Source: Arachis hypogaea (lineage: Eukaryota > Streptophyta > Magnoliopsida > Fabales > Fabaceae). Taken from it: DNA of 64,000 bases. The notes below the pieces were generated by a model. It did not search any database. It worked only from the letters and a program-made list of their open reading frames with translations, and had not been told where the DNA came from. Below, one piece after another: positions 41,909 through 52,583 of this stretch (position 1 is the first letter of the stretch; the number at the start of each line of letters is the position of its first letter). The stretch lies in the NCBI RefSeq assembly GCF_003086295.3, contig NC_092053.1:88039671-88103670 (forward strand), read 5' to 3'. The position numbers and the translations under genes are program-made.

Positions 41909-44044
41909 TGATGCGCATAAACTTGTTATGCTACGATTTAGGAAATTGCACGATCGGCAAAATTCCTTCCGGCAAGTGCACCGGTTATCGTCAAGTAAAA
42001 ACTCACAATAGAGTGAGGTCGAATCCCACAAGAATTGGTTGAGTGAGCAATTCGGATTAGAAGTATGTTCTAGTTGAGCGGAATCAAGATTTAGATGAGA
42101 ATTGCGGAATGTAAAATTGCATGAATTAAAGAGCGAGAAGCTAAATTGCTGAAATTAAAAGGGATGGGGTGATTGCATGAATTTAATTGCAGAATGTAAA
42201 GAGAAAGTGGTAGATCAGAAATGGGGAATTCATTGGGTTTTAGGAGATATTGAGATCTCCGAATCAAAACATTTTTATCTCTTTCTCAACCAATGCGTTC
42301 ATTGAATTTTTGCTTGGCAATCTTATATGATTGGATCCCAATCCCTTGGCTCACCAATTCTCTCTAAAAACAAACAAATTTCCAATCCCTTGGCTTAAAT
42401 ATTCATAAGAAGAGATGATGCTCGATCACTGATTATACCACACAGTTTCATGAACCACAATTTGGTAGGATTACATGTCACAATATCCATCCAAACCCCA
42501 ATCCAATTCACTGTGAGAAAGCTTCTCTAGCATGAATCCTCCATTCCTTTCCCAAGGTTCCGAAGGATTCCAATTATGGGTACTTTCTTTCACAAGACAA
42601 CTACCCAATGGAATTAGATCGAGAAGCTTTCTAACAAAATTCAAGAGAAAAGATTGAGAAGAAGATAAAACTATTATTGATTCATTGAATTACAATAGAG
42701 CTCCCTAACCCAATGAAAGGGGGTTTAGTGAGTCATAGCTCTGAATTCAATTCCAAAAGTATGAAAACTTCCAAAAATGAAAAGGTAAAAAAAAGTCCCT
42801 CTAACTTAAATTCCATCCTATTTATACACTTTCTTCATTGAGCTTCTGTTGTGTTTCTTGGGCTTTGAGGCCTCTCCCTGCTTTCCTTTTGCTTTGGGTT
42901 TATGATCCATAATCTTGATGAGGCTGCTGATCCAAATTCTGTAACATTCATTGAGCCAACTTAGTGATAATCAAGTAATGACACATGTCTCAACAAATTG
43001 AAATTCCAGACTCATCAATCCTTCAGGCCCAATCCCATAAACCATGATATTCAATTGGGTTTCATACCAGAGTAAGTTTAAGTTAATGTTTGTGCTCAAA
43101 TGCTAACTTAAACTGTAATATTTTTGGCCCAGAAACCTTTTCCAAGAGTGGCGTTTAAGTTGCAGTTTAAGCTTAAACTGCAGCTTAAACGCCAGACACT
43201 TCCAGTGATGCCTTTTGTGGAAGCACGTTTAAGCTTCAGTTTAAGGTTAAACTGAAGCTTAAACGTGGAAATGGAAGAAGGCAGCTCTGGAGGGTAACGT
43301 AGTCGAACACGTTTAAGCTTCAGTTTAAGGTTAAACTGAAGCTTAAACGTGGAGATAGAGAAAGCCATCCTGGAGGTCGAACACGTTTAAGCTCCAGTTT
43401 AAGGTTAAACTGGAGCTTAAACGTGGAAGCGGAGAAAGCAACCCCTGGAGGTCGAACACGTTTAAGCTCCAGTTTAAGGTTAAACTGGAGCTTAAACGTG
43501 GAAATGGAGAAAGCAACCCTGGAGGAGAAAACTTGGTCGAACACGTTTAAGCTCCAGTTTAAGGTTAAACTGGAGCTTAAACGTGGAAATGGCTCCCTGG
43601 TGCATTTCCCATTTCTGGCGTTTAACTTCCAGTTTAAGGTTAAACTGGAGGTTAAACGCCACTTTCACCCTTTCCTCAGCTTGCATGATTTTGGCCGTTT
43701 AAGTTCCAGTTTAAGCTTAAACTGGAACTTAAACTCCACATGTGATATTCAAGCTTCCTTTATTGATTTTTGTTGCTTCCTTGCCTAGCCTCTTCTTTCC
43801 TGAAATCATCCAAACAACTGCATCAAATTCTTGCAAATTTTCATGAGAATCTTCCATTCATAGCATTCAAGTAATATAACTAAAAACTCATGAAATTTGC
43901 ATAAAAAATCATACTGTTTGGATGGTTCATTGCTTTGTTATTCATTTAACCATTCTTGGTTACTTTAAGCTCAAGAAAGTGCATAAAACAACTAAAACTA
44001 ACAGAAAAATGCTAGTGAAACTCGCCTAAGATGCCTTGGCATCA
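41909..44044 (-). repeat. R9 right (5') LTR
   Basis: 2136 bp, nearly identical to the left LTR but with eight palindromes (43150-43737) instead of nine. TATA box at 42819-42826. Confidence 0.92.
43150..43737. repeat. eight large palindromes in U3 of R9 right LTR
   Basis: Same units as at 36234-36894 with one fewer; the length difference (73 bp) equals one unit. Confidence 0.9.
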
Positions 44045-44049
44045 ATGGG

Positions 44050-44080
44050 TTAATTAGCCGTTAATTAACCGGGTCTTACA
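44050..44080 (-). repeat. R8 right LTR, last 31 bp
   Basis: TTAATTAGCCGTTAATTAAC..., identical to 26787-26817. It ends R8 before AGAAT. Confidence 0.9.
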
Positions 44081-44085
44081 AGAAT

Positions 44086-45164
44086 GCTGCTGATGGTTCT
44101 AGCCTATACCACGAAGACTCTGATGTCACGGAATGGAATGCTCTGTTGTCAGGAGAGGCAATCATGCGTCGTGAACCAGGAGGCCAAGAGATACACACTC
44201 ATGCTATTACAGATAGAACGGAAGTGGTTGTCAGGCATGCGTTCATAAGTGAGAATGATGATGAGTGTCACGGGTCATTACATTCATCAGATTGAAGTAC
44301 GAGAGTATATCTTAGAGAAGAACTAGGCGTGAATTGAATAGAAAATAGTAGTAATTGCATTAATTCATGAAGAATAGCAGAGCTCCACACCTTAATCTAT
44401 GGGGTGTAGAAACTCCACCGTAGAAAATACATAAGTGAAAGGTCTAGGCATGGCCATGAGGCTAGCCTCCAAACGTGTACAATGATCCAAAGATGGTTAA
44501 AAGACCTAAAGGTGGTCAAAAGACATAAAATAAATCTCTAAAAGTAGTTTTTATACTAAACTAGTAACCTAGGGTTATAAAAAATGAGTAACTAAGTGCA
44601 GATAGTGCAGAAATCCACTTTTGGGGCCCACTTGGTGAGTGCTTGGGCTGAGCATTGAAGCTTTTTCGTACTTAGGCTATTCCTGGAGTTAAACGCCAGC
44701 TTTGGTGCCAGTTTGGGCGTTTAACTCCAATTCTGGTGCCAGTTTGGGCGTTTTACGCCAAGATGTTTTAGGCTGACTTTGAACGCCAGTTTGGGCCATC
44801 AAATCTCGGGCAAAGTATGGACTATTATATATTTCTGGAAAGCCCAGGATGTCTACTTTCCAACGCAATTAAGATCTCGCCAATTGGGTTTCTGCAGCTC
44901 CAGAAAATCCATTTTGAGTGTAGCAGGGTCAGAATCCAATAGCATCTGCAGTCCTTTTTTAGCCTCTGAATCAGATTTTTGCTCAGGTCCCTCAATTTCA
45001 ACCAGAAAATACCTGAAATCACAGAAAAACACACAAACTCATAGTAAAGTCCAGAAATGTGATTTTTGAATAAAAACTAATAAAAATATAATAAAAAGTA
45101 ATAAAAATTTACTAAAAACTATGTAAAAACAATGCCAAAAAGGGTATAAATTATCCGCTCATCA
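44086..45164 (-). repeat. R6 right LTR, part 3
   Basis: Continues 23331 (compare 13886-14933) to ...GCTCATCA. It contains a TATA box (minus strand TATAAAAA, 44548-44555), palindromic words (44683-44789) and the U3 block (44818-44905). Confidence 0.88.
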
Positions 45165-45169
45165 TAGGA

Positions 45170-45991
45170 TACAATAAATCTCAGAGTTTTCAATGAAGCT
45201 CAGTTTCAATTAGATAAGCGGGACTAGTAGATTTTTGCTTCTGAATAGTTTTGGCATCTCACTTTTCATTGAAGCTCAGAATAGTTGGCATCTTTAGGAA
45301 CTTAGAATCCAGATGATACTATTGATTCTCTTAGTTAAGTTCTTTTTTATTGTTGAACATAGCTTCTTTAGAGTCTTGGCCGTGACCCTAAGTACTTTGT
45401 TTTCTAGTATTACCACCGGATACATAAATGCTATAGACACTTAATTGGGTGAACCCTTTCGGATTGTGATTCAGCTTTGCTAGAATCCCCAGCCAGTTTT
45501 GTCTAGAGTTCTTAAGCACACTCTTTGCTTTGGACCACGACTTTAACTGCTCAGCCTCAAGCTTTTCACTTGACACCTTCACACCACAAGTATAGAGTTA
45601 GGAAAGCAGCTCAATTGAACTGTTTAGGCTAAGATATTTCTTTTAGGCCCTCCTAACCATTGATGCTCAAAGCCTTGAATCCTTGCTCTTGCCTTTTGGT
45701 TTTAAAGAGCTGTTGGCTTTTTCTGCTTTTTATTTCTTTTTATTACTTTTTGCTGCTATTTTTTGCTTCAAGAATCAATTTTTGGATTTTTCAGATTACC
45801 AATAATACTTCACTTTTATCCACATTCTTTCAAGAGCCAACATTCTTAACTCCAACATCAATTTTGCACTATTCATTCATACATTCAGAAAACAAAAGCA
45901 ATGCCACCACATCAAATAATAGAACTATTCTTAATATATAACTCAAAATTCATGCATCTTACTTTTCTTTTTCAATAAAATAATTTTTCTT
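45170..45991 (-). other. R5 3' internal non-coding region, resumed
   Basis: Continues 13223-13289 after R6. Related to 14934-15448 of R6 and, reversed, to 10350-10900 of R4. No gene. Confidence 0.65.
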
Positions 45992-46830
45992 TTAAAAAGG
46001 TGAAAGATGCATGGAATATTTCATAGCTTTAAGACATAAAGATAGATGATCATGCACTAGAAACAGACAATAAAACAAAATACATGACAAACAAAACAAA
46101 AAATAACATAGGCAACAGGGGAGTAAAGGGAATGAATCCACCTTAGTAATGGCATCTACTTCTCCTTCTAGAGGATCAAATGGAGTGCTTGATTTCCTCT
46201 GTGTCACGTCCCTGCCTCTATTGTTCTTCCCTCAAAACTCTTTGTTCTTCCCTCATGCCTCTTTGATCTTCTCTTATGTCATGGAGGATGGTGGAGTGAT
46301 CTTGATGTCCCATCTTTAGTTGATCCATGATGGATCTTAATTCCCCTAGAGAAGTGTACAATTGGTCCCAATAACCTTGGGGAGGAAAATGCATCCCTTG
46401 AGGCATCTCAGGGATTTCTGGTTGAGGCAGCTCCACATGCTCTTGCTGTGGTCCATGTGCTGGCTCTCTAATTTGCTCCATCCTCTTCTTGGTCATGGGC
46501 TTGTACTCCTCAATAGGAATGTCTCCTTCTATGACAATTCCAGCTGAATTACATAGATGAAAGATAAGGTGGGGGAATGCCAACCTTGCTAAGGTGGAAG
46601 GCTTTTCAGCTTTCTTGTACAACTCTTGAGGTATTACCTCATGTACCTCCACCTCACTTTCAATCGTGATGAAATGAATCATGATGGCTTTGTCAATGGT
46701 CACTTCTGACTGATTGCAAGTAGGGATGATAGAGCATTGGATAAATTCCAACCATCCTTTAGCTACAGGCTTGAGGTTAAGCCTTCTCAGTTAGATAGGC
46801 TTGCCTTGAGCATCCCTCTTCCACTAAGCT
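45992..46830 (-). pseudogene. broken ORF3 of R5, cut by R10
   Basis: Minus strand from 46830: LNLKPVAKGWLEFIQ, VTIDKAIMIHFI, LARLAFPHLIFHLCNSAGIV, MPQGMHFPPQGYWDQL and a repeated REEQR tail with a stop at 46218, then an open continuation to 45992. It is the same putative plant transposon protein family as 15449-16589 and less damaged in this part. R10 is inserted at 46831 and removes the N-terminal two thirds. Confidence 0.75.
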
Positions 46831-48633
46831 TGATGAATCCACATTTCATGGTATTTATTTGCTTTAATTAGGTGGATTTCATTGACTTTTCTTGCATTTA
46901 GCCATTGAAATATCATAGTTTCATGATGTCTTCCTAATTTGTGCTTGAAAGTGAAAATATGCTCTTTAGGCCTTTTTATTGCTAAATTTTATTCACTTTG
47001 ATCCCATTTGGTGCCTTGATGGTTTTGATGAGTGATTTCAGGTTTCCAAGGCAAGTTTGGGTTGAAGAAGTGAAGAAAGAGCATCTAGTGATGCGTGCGT
47101 ACGCACAACGGACTTCGTGCAAGGATGCGTACGCACCAAATGTCGTGCGTACCCACGATGGGAATTTTTGCGCAAACGTGTCCTGCGTACGCACGCGTGC
47201 ATATGCGTGAGGTCATTAATACAAATCGCTGGGGGGCAATTAGGTTTAGCTTTTATGATGTTTTCTCTTAGTTTTTAGAGAGAGAAGCTCCCCCCTCTCT
47301 CTATAATTAGGGTTCTTTAGTTTAATTTCTTGTAATTTCTATGTTTAATTCTTATTTTCATTTACTTTTTCTTGTCATTTATTGTTATTGTATCTTTCTT
47401 GTTCTTCATTTCTCATGCTATTTCCTTTATTTTGTCATTTTATGTTTTATGAACACTCTTGTCATTTTGATTTCCAATTAATACAATTTTATGTTTTCAT
47501 GTCATTTATTGCTTTCTTTAGTTGTCATTGTCACTTTCTTGCTTTGGTAGTTGTAGAATTTAATTTATTTTAATTTAATATTATTTTATTTTCATGGACA
47601 CCAAGTGTTTGATAAAATGTTTGGCTTAGTTTTTACATAGTTTTTCTTCCCTCTTGGCTTGAAATTGTTGACTTTGGTGATCCTTGAGTCATTGATGTAC
47701 ATTCTTGTTTGATACATTAGAGTAGTTAGTTGATTTGGACTTCATTGACTCTATGTGACCGTTAGTGTTGACATAGGACTTATGGATTGAAATTAACTAT
47801 GCCTATTTGACTTATCTTCGATGTAAGGTTGACTAAGTAGGATCAACTCTTCATAATCATCGTGTGTTTGTGGTCAATGGCTAGGATAGGTAACCTTAGC
47901 TCTAAATTACTTGCCAAGATGTTTTCTTGCATTTGAAGTTTCCTTTTCTTGCATTTAATTGTTTTGAATTTTATTGCTTTGATGTTTACTTTCTTGCATG
48001 TTTAGTTTTCACACTCTTGGTTGACGAATTGGATGTTTGGGTGAAATTGGGTTGTAGATGTCCATTCCGCATTATGTGAGAATAGTTAATTGATTTGGTT
48101 TCCATTGACGCTAGTATTTCACTAAGTAATTAGTTAGTTGACTAGGACTTATGGATTGAGATAAATTACACCCTTTTGACTAATTCTCAAGGAGGATTGA
48201 CTAGTTTGGATTGATTCCATCCAATTACCATGTTTGTGGTCCACAACTAGGATAGGAATCCTTAATTACCCAATTCTTGCCGAGAGTCTTTTTTAGCATT
48301 TGATTTTTTTCATTGCCTTTACTTGCCTTCATTTACATTCCTTGCATGTTTACTTGCTTTCATTGCTATTTACATTTCTTGCTCCCTTGCTTTCTTGCAT
48401 TCACAATCCCCATGTTCTCTCTCTCTCTCATAGCCAATAAATGTACATTTCATTGCAACTCCTATGGAAGACGACCCGGGAGCTAAATACTCTCGGTTAA
48501 TATATTTGTTTTGTATTGTGACATCCTTTGGATTGATATTTGATTTGGAAATTAATTGTTGATTTAGACTATACTTTCAACGATGGAAATTTATATTTGG
48601 AAATTCTTGATCAATAGTAAATTCTTCTTATCA
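46831..48633 (+). repeat. R10 5' LTR
   Basis: TGATGAATCCAC...TTCTTATCA, 1803 bp, on the plus strand next to a perfect PBS. Palindromic words of GCGTACGC type lie at 47088-47211; TATA-like CTATAATTA at 47301. Distantly related to the R12 LTR (shared CCAAGTGTTTGATAAAATG near 47604 and 57609). Confidence 0.85.
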
Positions 48634-48637
48634 AATT

Positions 48638-48655
48638 TGGCGCCGTTGCCGGGGA
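48638..48655 (+). other. primer-binding site, tRNA-Asp, perfect (R10)
   Basis: TGGCGCCGTTGCCGGGGA, an 18/18 match to the complement of tRNA-Asp. Confidence 0.9.
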
Positions 48656-48842
48656 GTTATAATGGTGCTTGTTATTGGCTATTGTTAATATGTGAATATG
48701 TAAATAGTTTGCTTTTGATTGATTACTTATTTTTGCCAAGTTTTAGGAGTCCATTTTGCTTGTTCTTATTATCTTTTGTTTTAATTTTCTTTTTCTCCTA
48801 TCGATTCTCACCTATTGCATTATGAGTTTGGTTGCTATTATG

Positions 48843-48997
48843 TTATAGGGATTGAAAATTTCAAGTATTTCTCACCTAGAGGGAATGAAGAGAATTCACA
48901 AGAAGATTGGGTGTACAAGCTTTGGAATCTCAAAAGCCATGGAAATTGCAAACATAGGTGGAAATTCAAGGAACAGTGGAAACACAAGCCTCCTTGA
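48843..48997 (+). pseudogene. C-terminal remnant of gag-like ORF (R10)
   Basis: NSQEDWVYKLWNL and CKHRWKFKEQWKHKPP before a stop at 48995. It matches the end of the second ORF of R12 (CKHWWRFKEEFKNKPP, stop 59950). Most of the ORF upstream is deleted, since the remnant lies only 190 bp from the PBS. Confidence 0.65.
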
Positions 48998-49014
48998 TGA
49001 GAGCTTCTCAATAA

Positions 49015-49065
49015 AGTCCAACTTAAGGACTCTAAATAGAAGTGTTAGGTGGGAGACACCCCACC
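49015..49065 (+). ncRNA. two-hairpin motif, R10 copy
   Basis: AGTCC/GGACT around AACTTAA, 16 nt, then GGTGGG/AGACAC/CCCACC, both perfect. It lies 17 nt after the stop. It differs from the R9 type at several paired positions with pairing kept. Confidence 0.8.
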
Positions 49066-49505
49066 ATGGTAAAACTTTCGAACTTTTCTCCTTTATTGCA
49101 TTCTTGTAAATATGTCTCTTGATTGGTAGCTTGTCTTTTTGGATTTTTAGTTTTTCAATTGCTATTTTGAATAGTTGGTAATTTTGTTTGAATTTGTCTT
49201 TGTGTCATGAATTGAAATTTTAAAGTTTTTTTTTAGTTGTGGATAGTTGAAGTAGTTTTGATCGCTTTTGTCGATGAATATTTCAAATATTTTGAGTAGT
49301 TAGCAAATTTTGTTTTGGAAAATAAAATCTTGGTAATTTTAAGGTTGAATTTAAATAGTTACAATTTTTTGTTAATTTTTTGTTTCTGTGAATATTAGGA
49401 TGTTGAATAATGTTAAAAAAAAAAAAAACATTTCGTGCATATGCACACCCCAAAATATGGTTCCTGTCCATGGCGTTAGCACCTTTGGTGCGTATGCACG
49501 GATGC
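49066..49505 (+). other. R10 internal non-coding region with word cluster
   Basis: T-rich, then words CGTGCATATGCAC and GTGCGTATGCACGG (49434-49504), the same style as R10's LTR words. R10 cannot be followed beyond here and no 3' LTR is seen. Confidence 0.55.
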
Positions 49506-50225
49506 AAAAAAACACAGAACTCCCATTTAGTGTGAAGCCATAACTCTTCGTACGAACCTCACAACCCCCATCATCGCCCACCATCGCCCACCATCATCAC
49601 CTAACCTCCACCGCTATAGCCACCGCAACCGCCGACCAACACCGTCGACAACCACTCACCCCTTCACACCATCCCCTCTCTTCTTCCGCCTCTCTCACAT
49701 ATCTTCTCTTTCCGCTTGTCCAACTCTCCTCTCCTCTGCAACTGAACAGACGCTGCGCCCCTCTCCTTCTTCTCACCTACGCTGGTGACCTCTCCGCGAC
49801 TCCTTTCCCCCTCTCTATTCATCCTTGTCTCTCACTCCTTCTCTCTTTACACGGCGACCCAACCCTCTTTCCTCCTGTCCGAACCCGAGCCCAGGACCAC
49901 CGCTCCAGCATCTTCGTTGCCACCGTCCGCCATCATCACGAACCACCAACACCCTTCTCTCACTGACATTCCCACACCACCCTTGCTCAGTTTCCCCCCT
50001 TTCTCTGCCTTTGAAATCCAGGACAGGGCAAAGCCCCTGTTTTCATTTCTGTGTAACTTTCTGCCGCTACCATTGAAGCAGTGCTACATCACCGCAGCAC
50101 CACCAGGCCACCGCTCTTGCTTTGGCCGTTCACTCCTCTCCCTCCACCTTCCCTTCCCTTCCACTGTTCTAATCCCCTGCTTCCCAGGTTCCCTTTCTTC
50201 TCATTTTCATTTTATTTCTATTTGA
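49506..50225 (+). other. C-rich gene-like segment of unknown origin
   Basis: Unusually C/T-rich with CCACC/CCGCC runs, like a plant 5' untranslated region. An open frame from 49785 to 50225 (146 aa, Ser/Pro/Leu-rich) has no motif I recognise, and I do not call it a gene. It may belong to R10 or be captured host sequence. Confidence 0.4.
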
Positions 50226-52583
50226 TTAATCTAGTTTAGCTCATTATATTTAGCTTGTTTAGTTCAATTAGTTTAGCTTAGTTTAGTTAAACTAGATGGT
50301 TCGAGAATCTGAGCTGGATAGTAGATTTAGGCTTGTTTGAATTGATGATGCTGTGAAAGTGTTACCGTTTTATTAATTTTTTCTTGGTTTGTTGTTGCTG
50401 AATGCTTCTCTGCTTGTTGCTGGGTCCACATTATATGAACTGTAATGATTTTAGTTTGTGAAACTGGTTAGGTCATACGAATTCTTTTTGCTGCTTGCTT
50501 GAACCTGGGAAACGTGCTATTTACAGCTGCTGTCTGAGAATGACTGATTTTCTATTTGTGATTGGGTTGTTTGTTGTTAGTGATGATTTGCCCCTGTGCT
50601 AATTTGGCTTGCTTGATGCTACTGCATATTGGTTTACTACTGCCTTATCCTGGCTAGTTGATGCTGAGTTCTTGTGTTAATTTTAACCTAATTACTTGAT
50701 TCAGTTAGGTGCATTTGTCTGGATTCATGTTGCTTGCTTGTGGAGTAGTTATTGAATTCAATGAAAGGAATGCTGACTGAGTCAATTACTGTTGTTTTTT
50801 GCTGCTGTGCTTTTGTTCATGGCTGTTTGGGGTGAAATAACTGCTAAATATTGTTAACGGTTGCTTGTGCAGTGATGATTTTTGCTTAATGCATGATTTC
50901 AGTTGTTTTTGTTGTTTTTTTGTTCCAGTTTGAACTCAATCACTTGACTCAAGATACTTAGTTATTCAAATTCATGTTGAATACTTGTGATTGGTTGTTG
51001 AATTCAAGAAAAAGAATGCAGCTAGATTGTTCCTTGTTGCTGTTTTGGTGCTATATTTTTCTTGTTGTTCCAATTTGAGCCTAATCATTGAATTCAATTT
51101 GGTTTAAAGTGTTTGAATTCAGATTGCTTGCCTATTGAATGGTTCATTATTGATGGAGTGATACTGTTTTTCTTGAATTTAAATTGAATTGTCAATTGCT
51201 CCATTTCAAGTTTCTATTTTATTTTTGCTTCAAGACCTTATGGCTGCTGAATTCTTGTTTCAATTTAAACTTCAGTATTGGATTCAGTTATGTGTAATTG
51301 TTTGAATTTTTCTTGACTACCTATAATAGGTTGCTGAATTCAACAAATAGAATACTGTCTCAATCCATTGCTTTTGTTCACGGTGTTGTCTTGGTGCTGT
51401 AAATTAGACCATTATTTGCTCATGGCTATTGGTTGCTTAATTGTTCATTGCTGCTTGTTGCTGGTTGGCTTGGTTTGAATTGCTTATTGATGTTTTGTTG
51501 CTGTTTGTTAGCTTAGTTGCTCAATTCATATGAACTCACATCTGGTTTTTGTGTTTAATTGTAATGCATTCATATGGAATCGGAATTGTTTGATTGAGTT
51601 TGGAAAATAGCCAATTTACAGCTAAAATGTTGTCGAATTTTTCCTAACCATGTTTCATTAAATAACATTGTTTTATTTGGTACAACAAGCTTCTATTTGA
51701 CGAAATTTTGAGTCAATAGAATTTTGTTTGCTAAATGGTTTTGGAAAATGTCTCAAGAACTTGTTTCCAAGTTTTGGTCATGCTTATAACATTCTTTGCT
51801 TGTTTATAATGCTGATTTACTTCTATGCATTGAATAGTTCAAGTGAATTTTCAGATTGAGCATAAACTTGGTTTTCATTTGAATTTGAGCCCTATTTGCT
51901 TGCTTTCACAAGGTTGATGATTTCTTCTACCTATGTGGCTAGTTTGACTTATTTTCTCTATGCCCAAATTACCTTTAGTCAGATAGTGCATAAAACTTTC
52001 AACTCTTATCCCAACCTTGTGACTTTCATGCCTCATTGAAATTTGGTGTTTGAATTTCATTTATGTGCATTGTTCATTCAAGTTTTGACTTGCCAACACC
52101 AAATTATTTCAACTTATGCCAATTGCTTGTGATTAACACTTATTTGATTATGTGCTCTACACATACATGTGCATATCACTTGTTTTGACATCTTGAACTT
52201 CTGAAAAGTGAATAGAAACTTGCTTGTTTTGACATTTTTAAAACTTTTTGGAATCTAGGAACTTGTGACTATGCACCTAAATTTTGATTTTCCTCCCATT
52301 TCTTTTACTAACTGTTTCTCTCTTTTTTACATAACTTTTAAGCTTTGATTTCTTTTTCAACTAACTTTTTCTATTTCTTTTCCTTTTCAACTAATTTTTC
52401 TTTTTCTTTGCCTAACTTTTAACTTTGCTTTTCCTTTTTCATCTAACTTTTCTTTTCACTTTCAATTAACTATTTTCCTTGTTACTAACATAACTTTTAA
52501 CTTTTAACTTTTAGCTTTCTTTTTCCTTTTTCAACTAACATTAACTTTTAACTTTTAACTATTTTCTTTCTACTTATGCATAG
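50226..52583. repeat. T-rich region with diverged tandem units
   Basis: Intron-like T/G-rich DNA. Diverged units of roughly 140-240 bp with TTGAATTCA and GAATGCTG/GAATACTG phrases start near 50687, 50925, 51068 and 51264. 52300-52575 is a pyrimidine run of CTTTTTCAACTAACTTTT-like repeats. No gene. Confidence 0.5.

Larger units (their letters stand above)
34992..44044 (-). mobile_element. R9 young non-autonomous LTR retrotransposon
   Basis: 9053 bp, TGATGCGC...TTGGCATCA, with perfect TSD ATGGG at 34987-34991 and 44045-44049. LTRs of 2211 and 2136 bp differ by one palindrome unit and about 16 substitutions by my reading, under 1%, so it is the most recent insertion here. It holds one intact ORF (gag, protease, integrase-tail-like end) and no RT, RNase H or integrase core. 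PBS, PPT and both promoters are present. It presumably needs enzymes from a relative such as the R11 family. Confidence 0.92.
23332..44080 (-). mobile_element. R8 Ty3/gypsy chromovirus-like element
   Basis: TGTAACACCC...GGGTCTTACA, flanked by GGAAT (23327-23331) and AGAAT (44081-44085). LTRs are about 3.49 kb, the internal region 4.7 kb, and the PBS is for initiator tRNA-Met. It carries gag-protease-RT-RNase H-integrase-chromodomain-like tail in one minus-strand frame. R9 is inserted 31 bp before the end of the right LTR. A long LTR, this PBS and a C-terminal chromodomain-like part fit the Tekay/Del group. Six in-frame stops make it inactive. Confidence 0.9.
13295..45164 (-). mobile_element. 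R6 LTR retrotransposon (Athila-like, host of R7, R8 and R9)
   Basis: Ends TGGTGCATG...GCTCATCA flanked by TAGGA at 13290-13294 and 45165-45169. Without its insertions (R7, R8 with R9) it is roughly 9.6 kb. Minus-strand order: right LTR, PBS 21308-21325, long leader, broken gag-protease, two-hairpin motif, palindromic word array, TATA box, broken ORF3, left LTR. Reverse transcriptase, RNase H and integrase are absent, so it is non-autonomous. The U3 end of the left LTR and the PPT are deleted. Confidence 0.85.

Noticed and set aside
43423..43788. 121-aa plus-strand frame and the minus-strand FKLQFNLKLELKR frames in R9 LTRs
   Set aside because: Translations of the palindromic repeats.
49785..50225. 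146-aa plus-strand open frame as a host gene
   Set aside because: Composition-driven (Ser/Pro/Leu), no domain, no promoter or intron that I can support.
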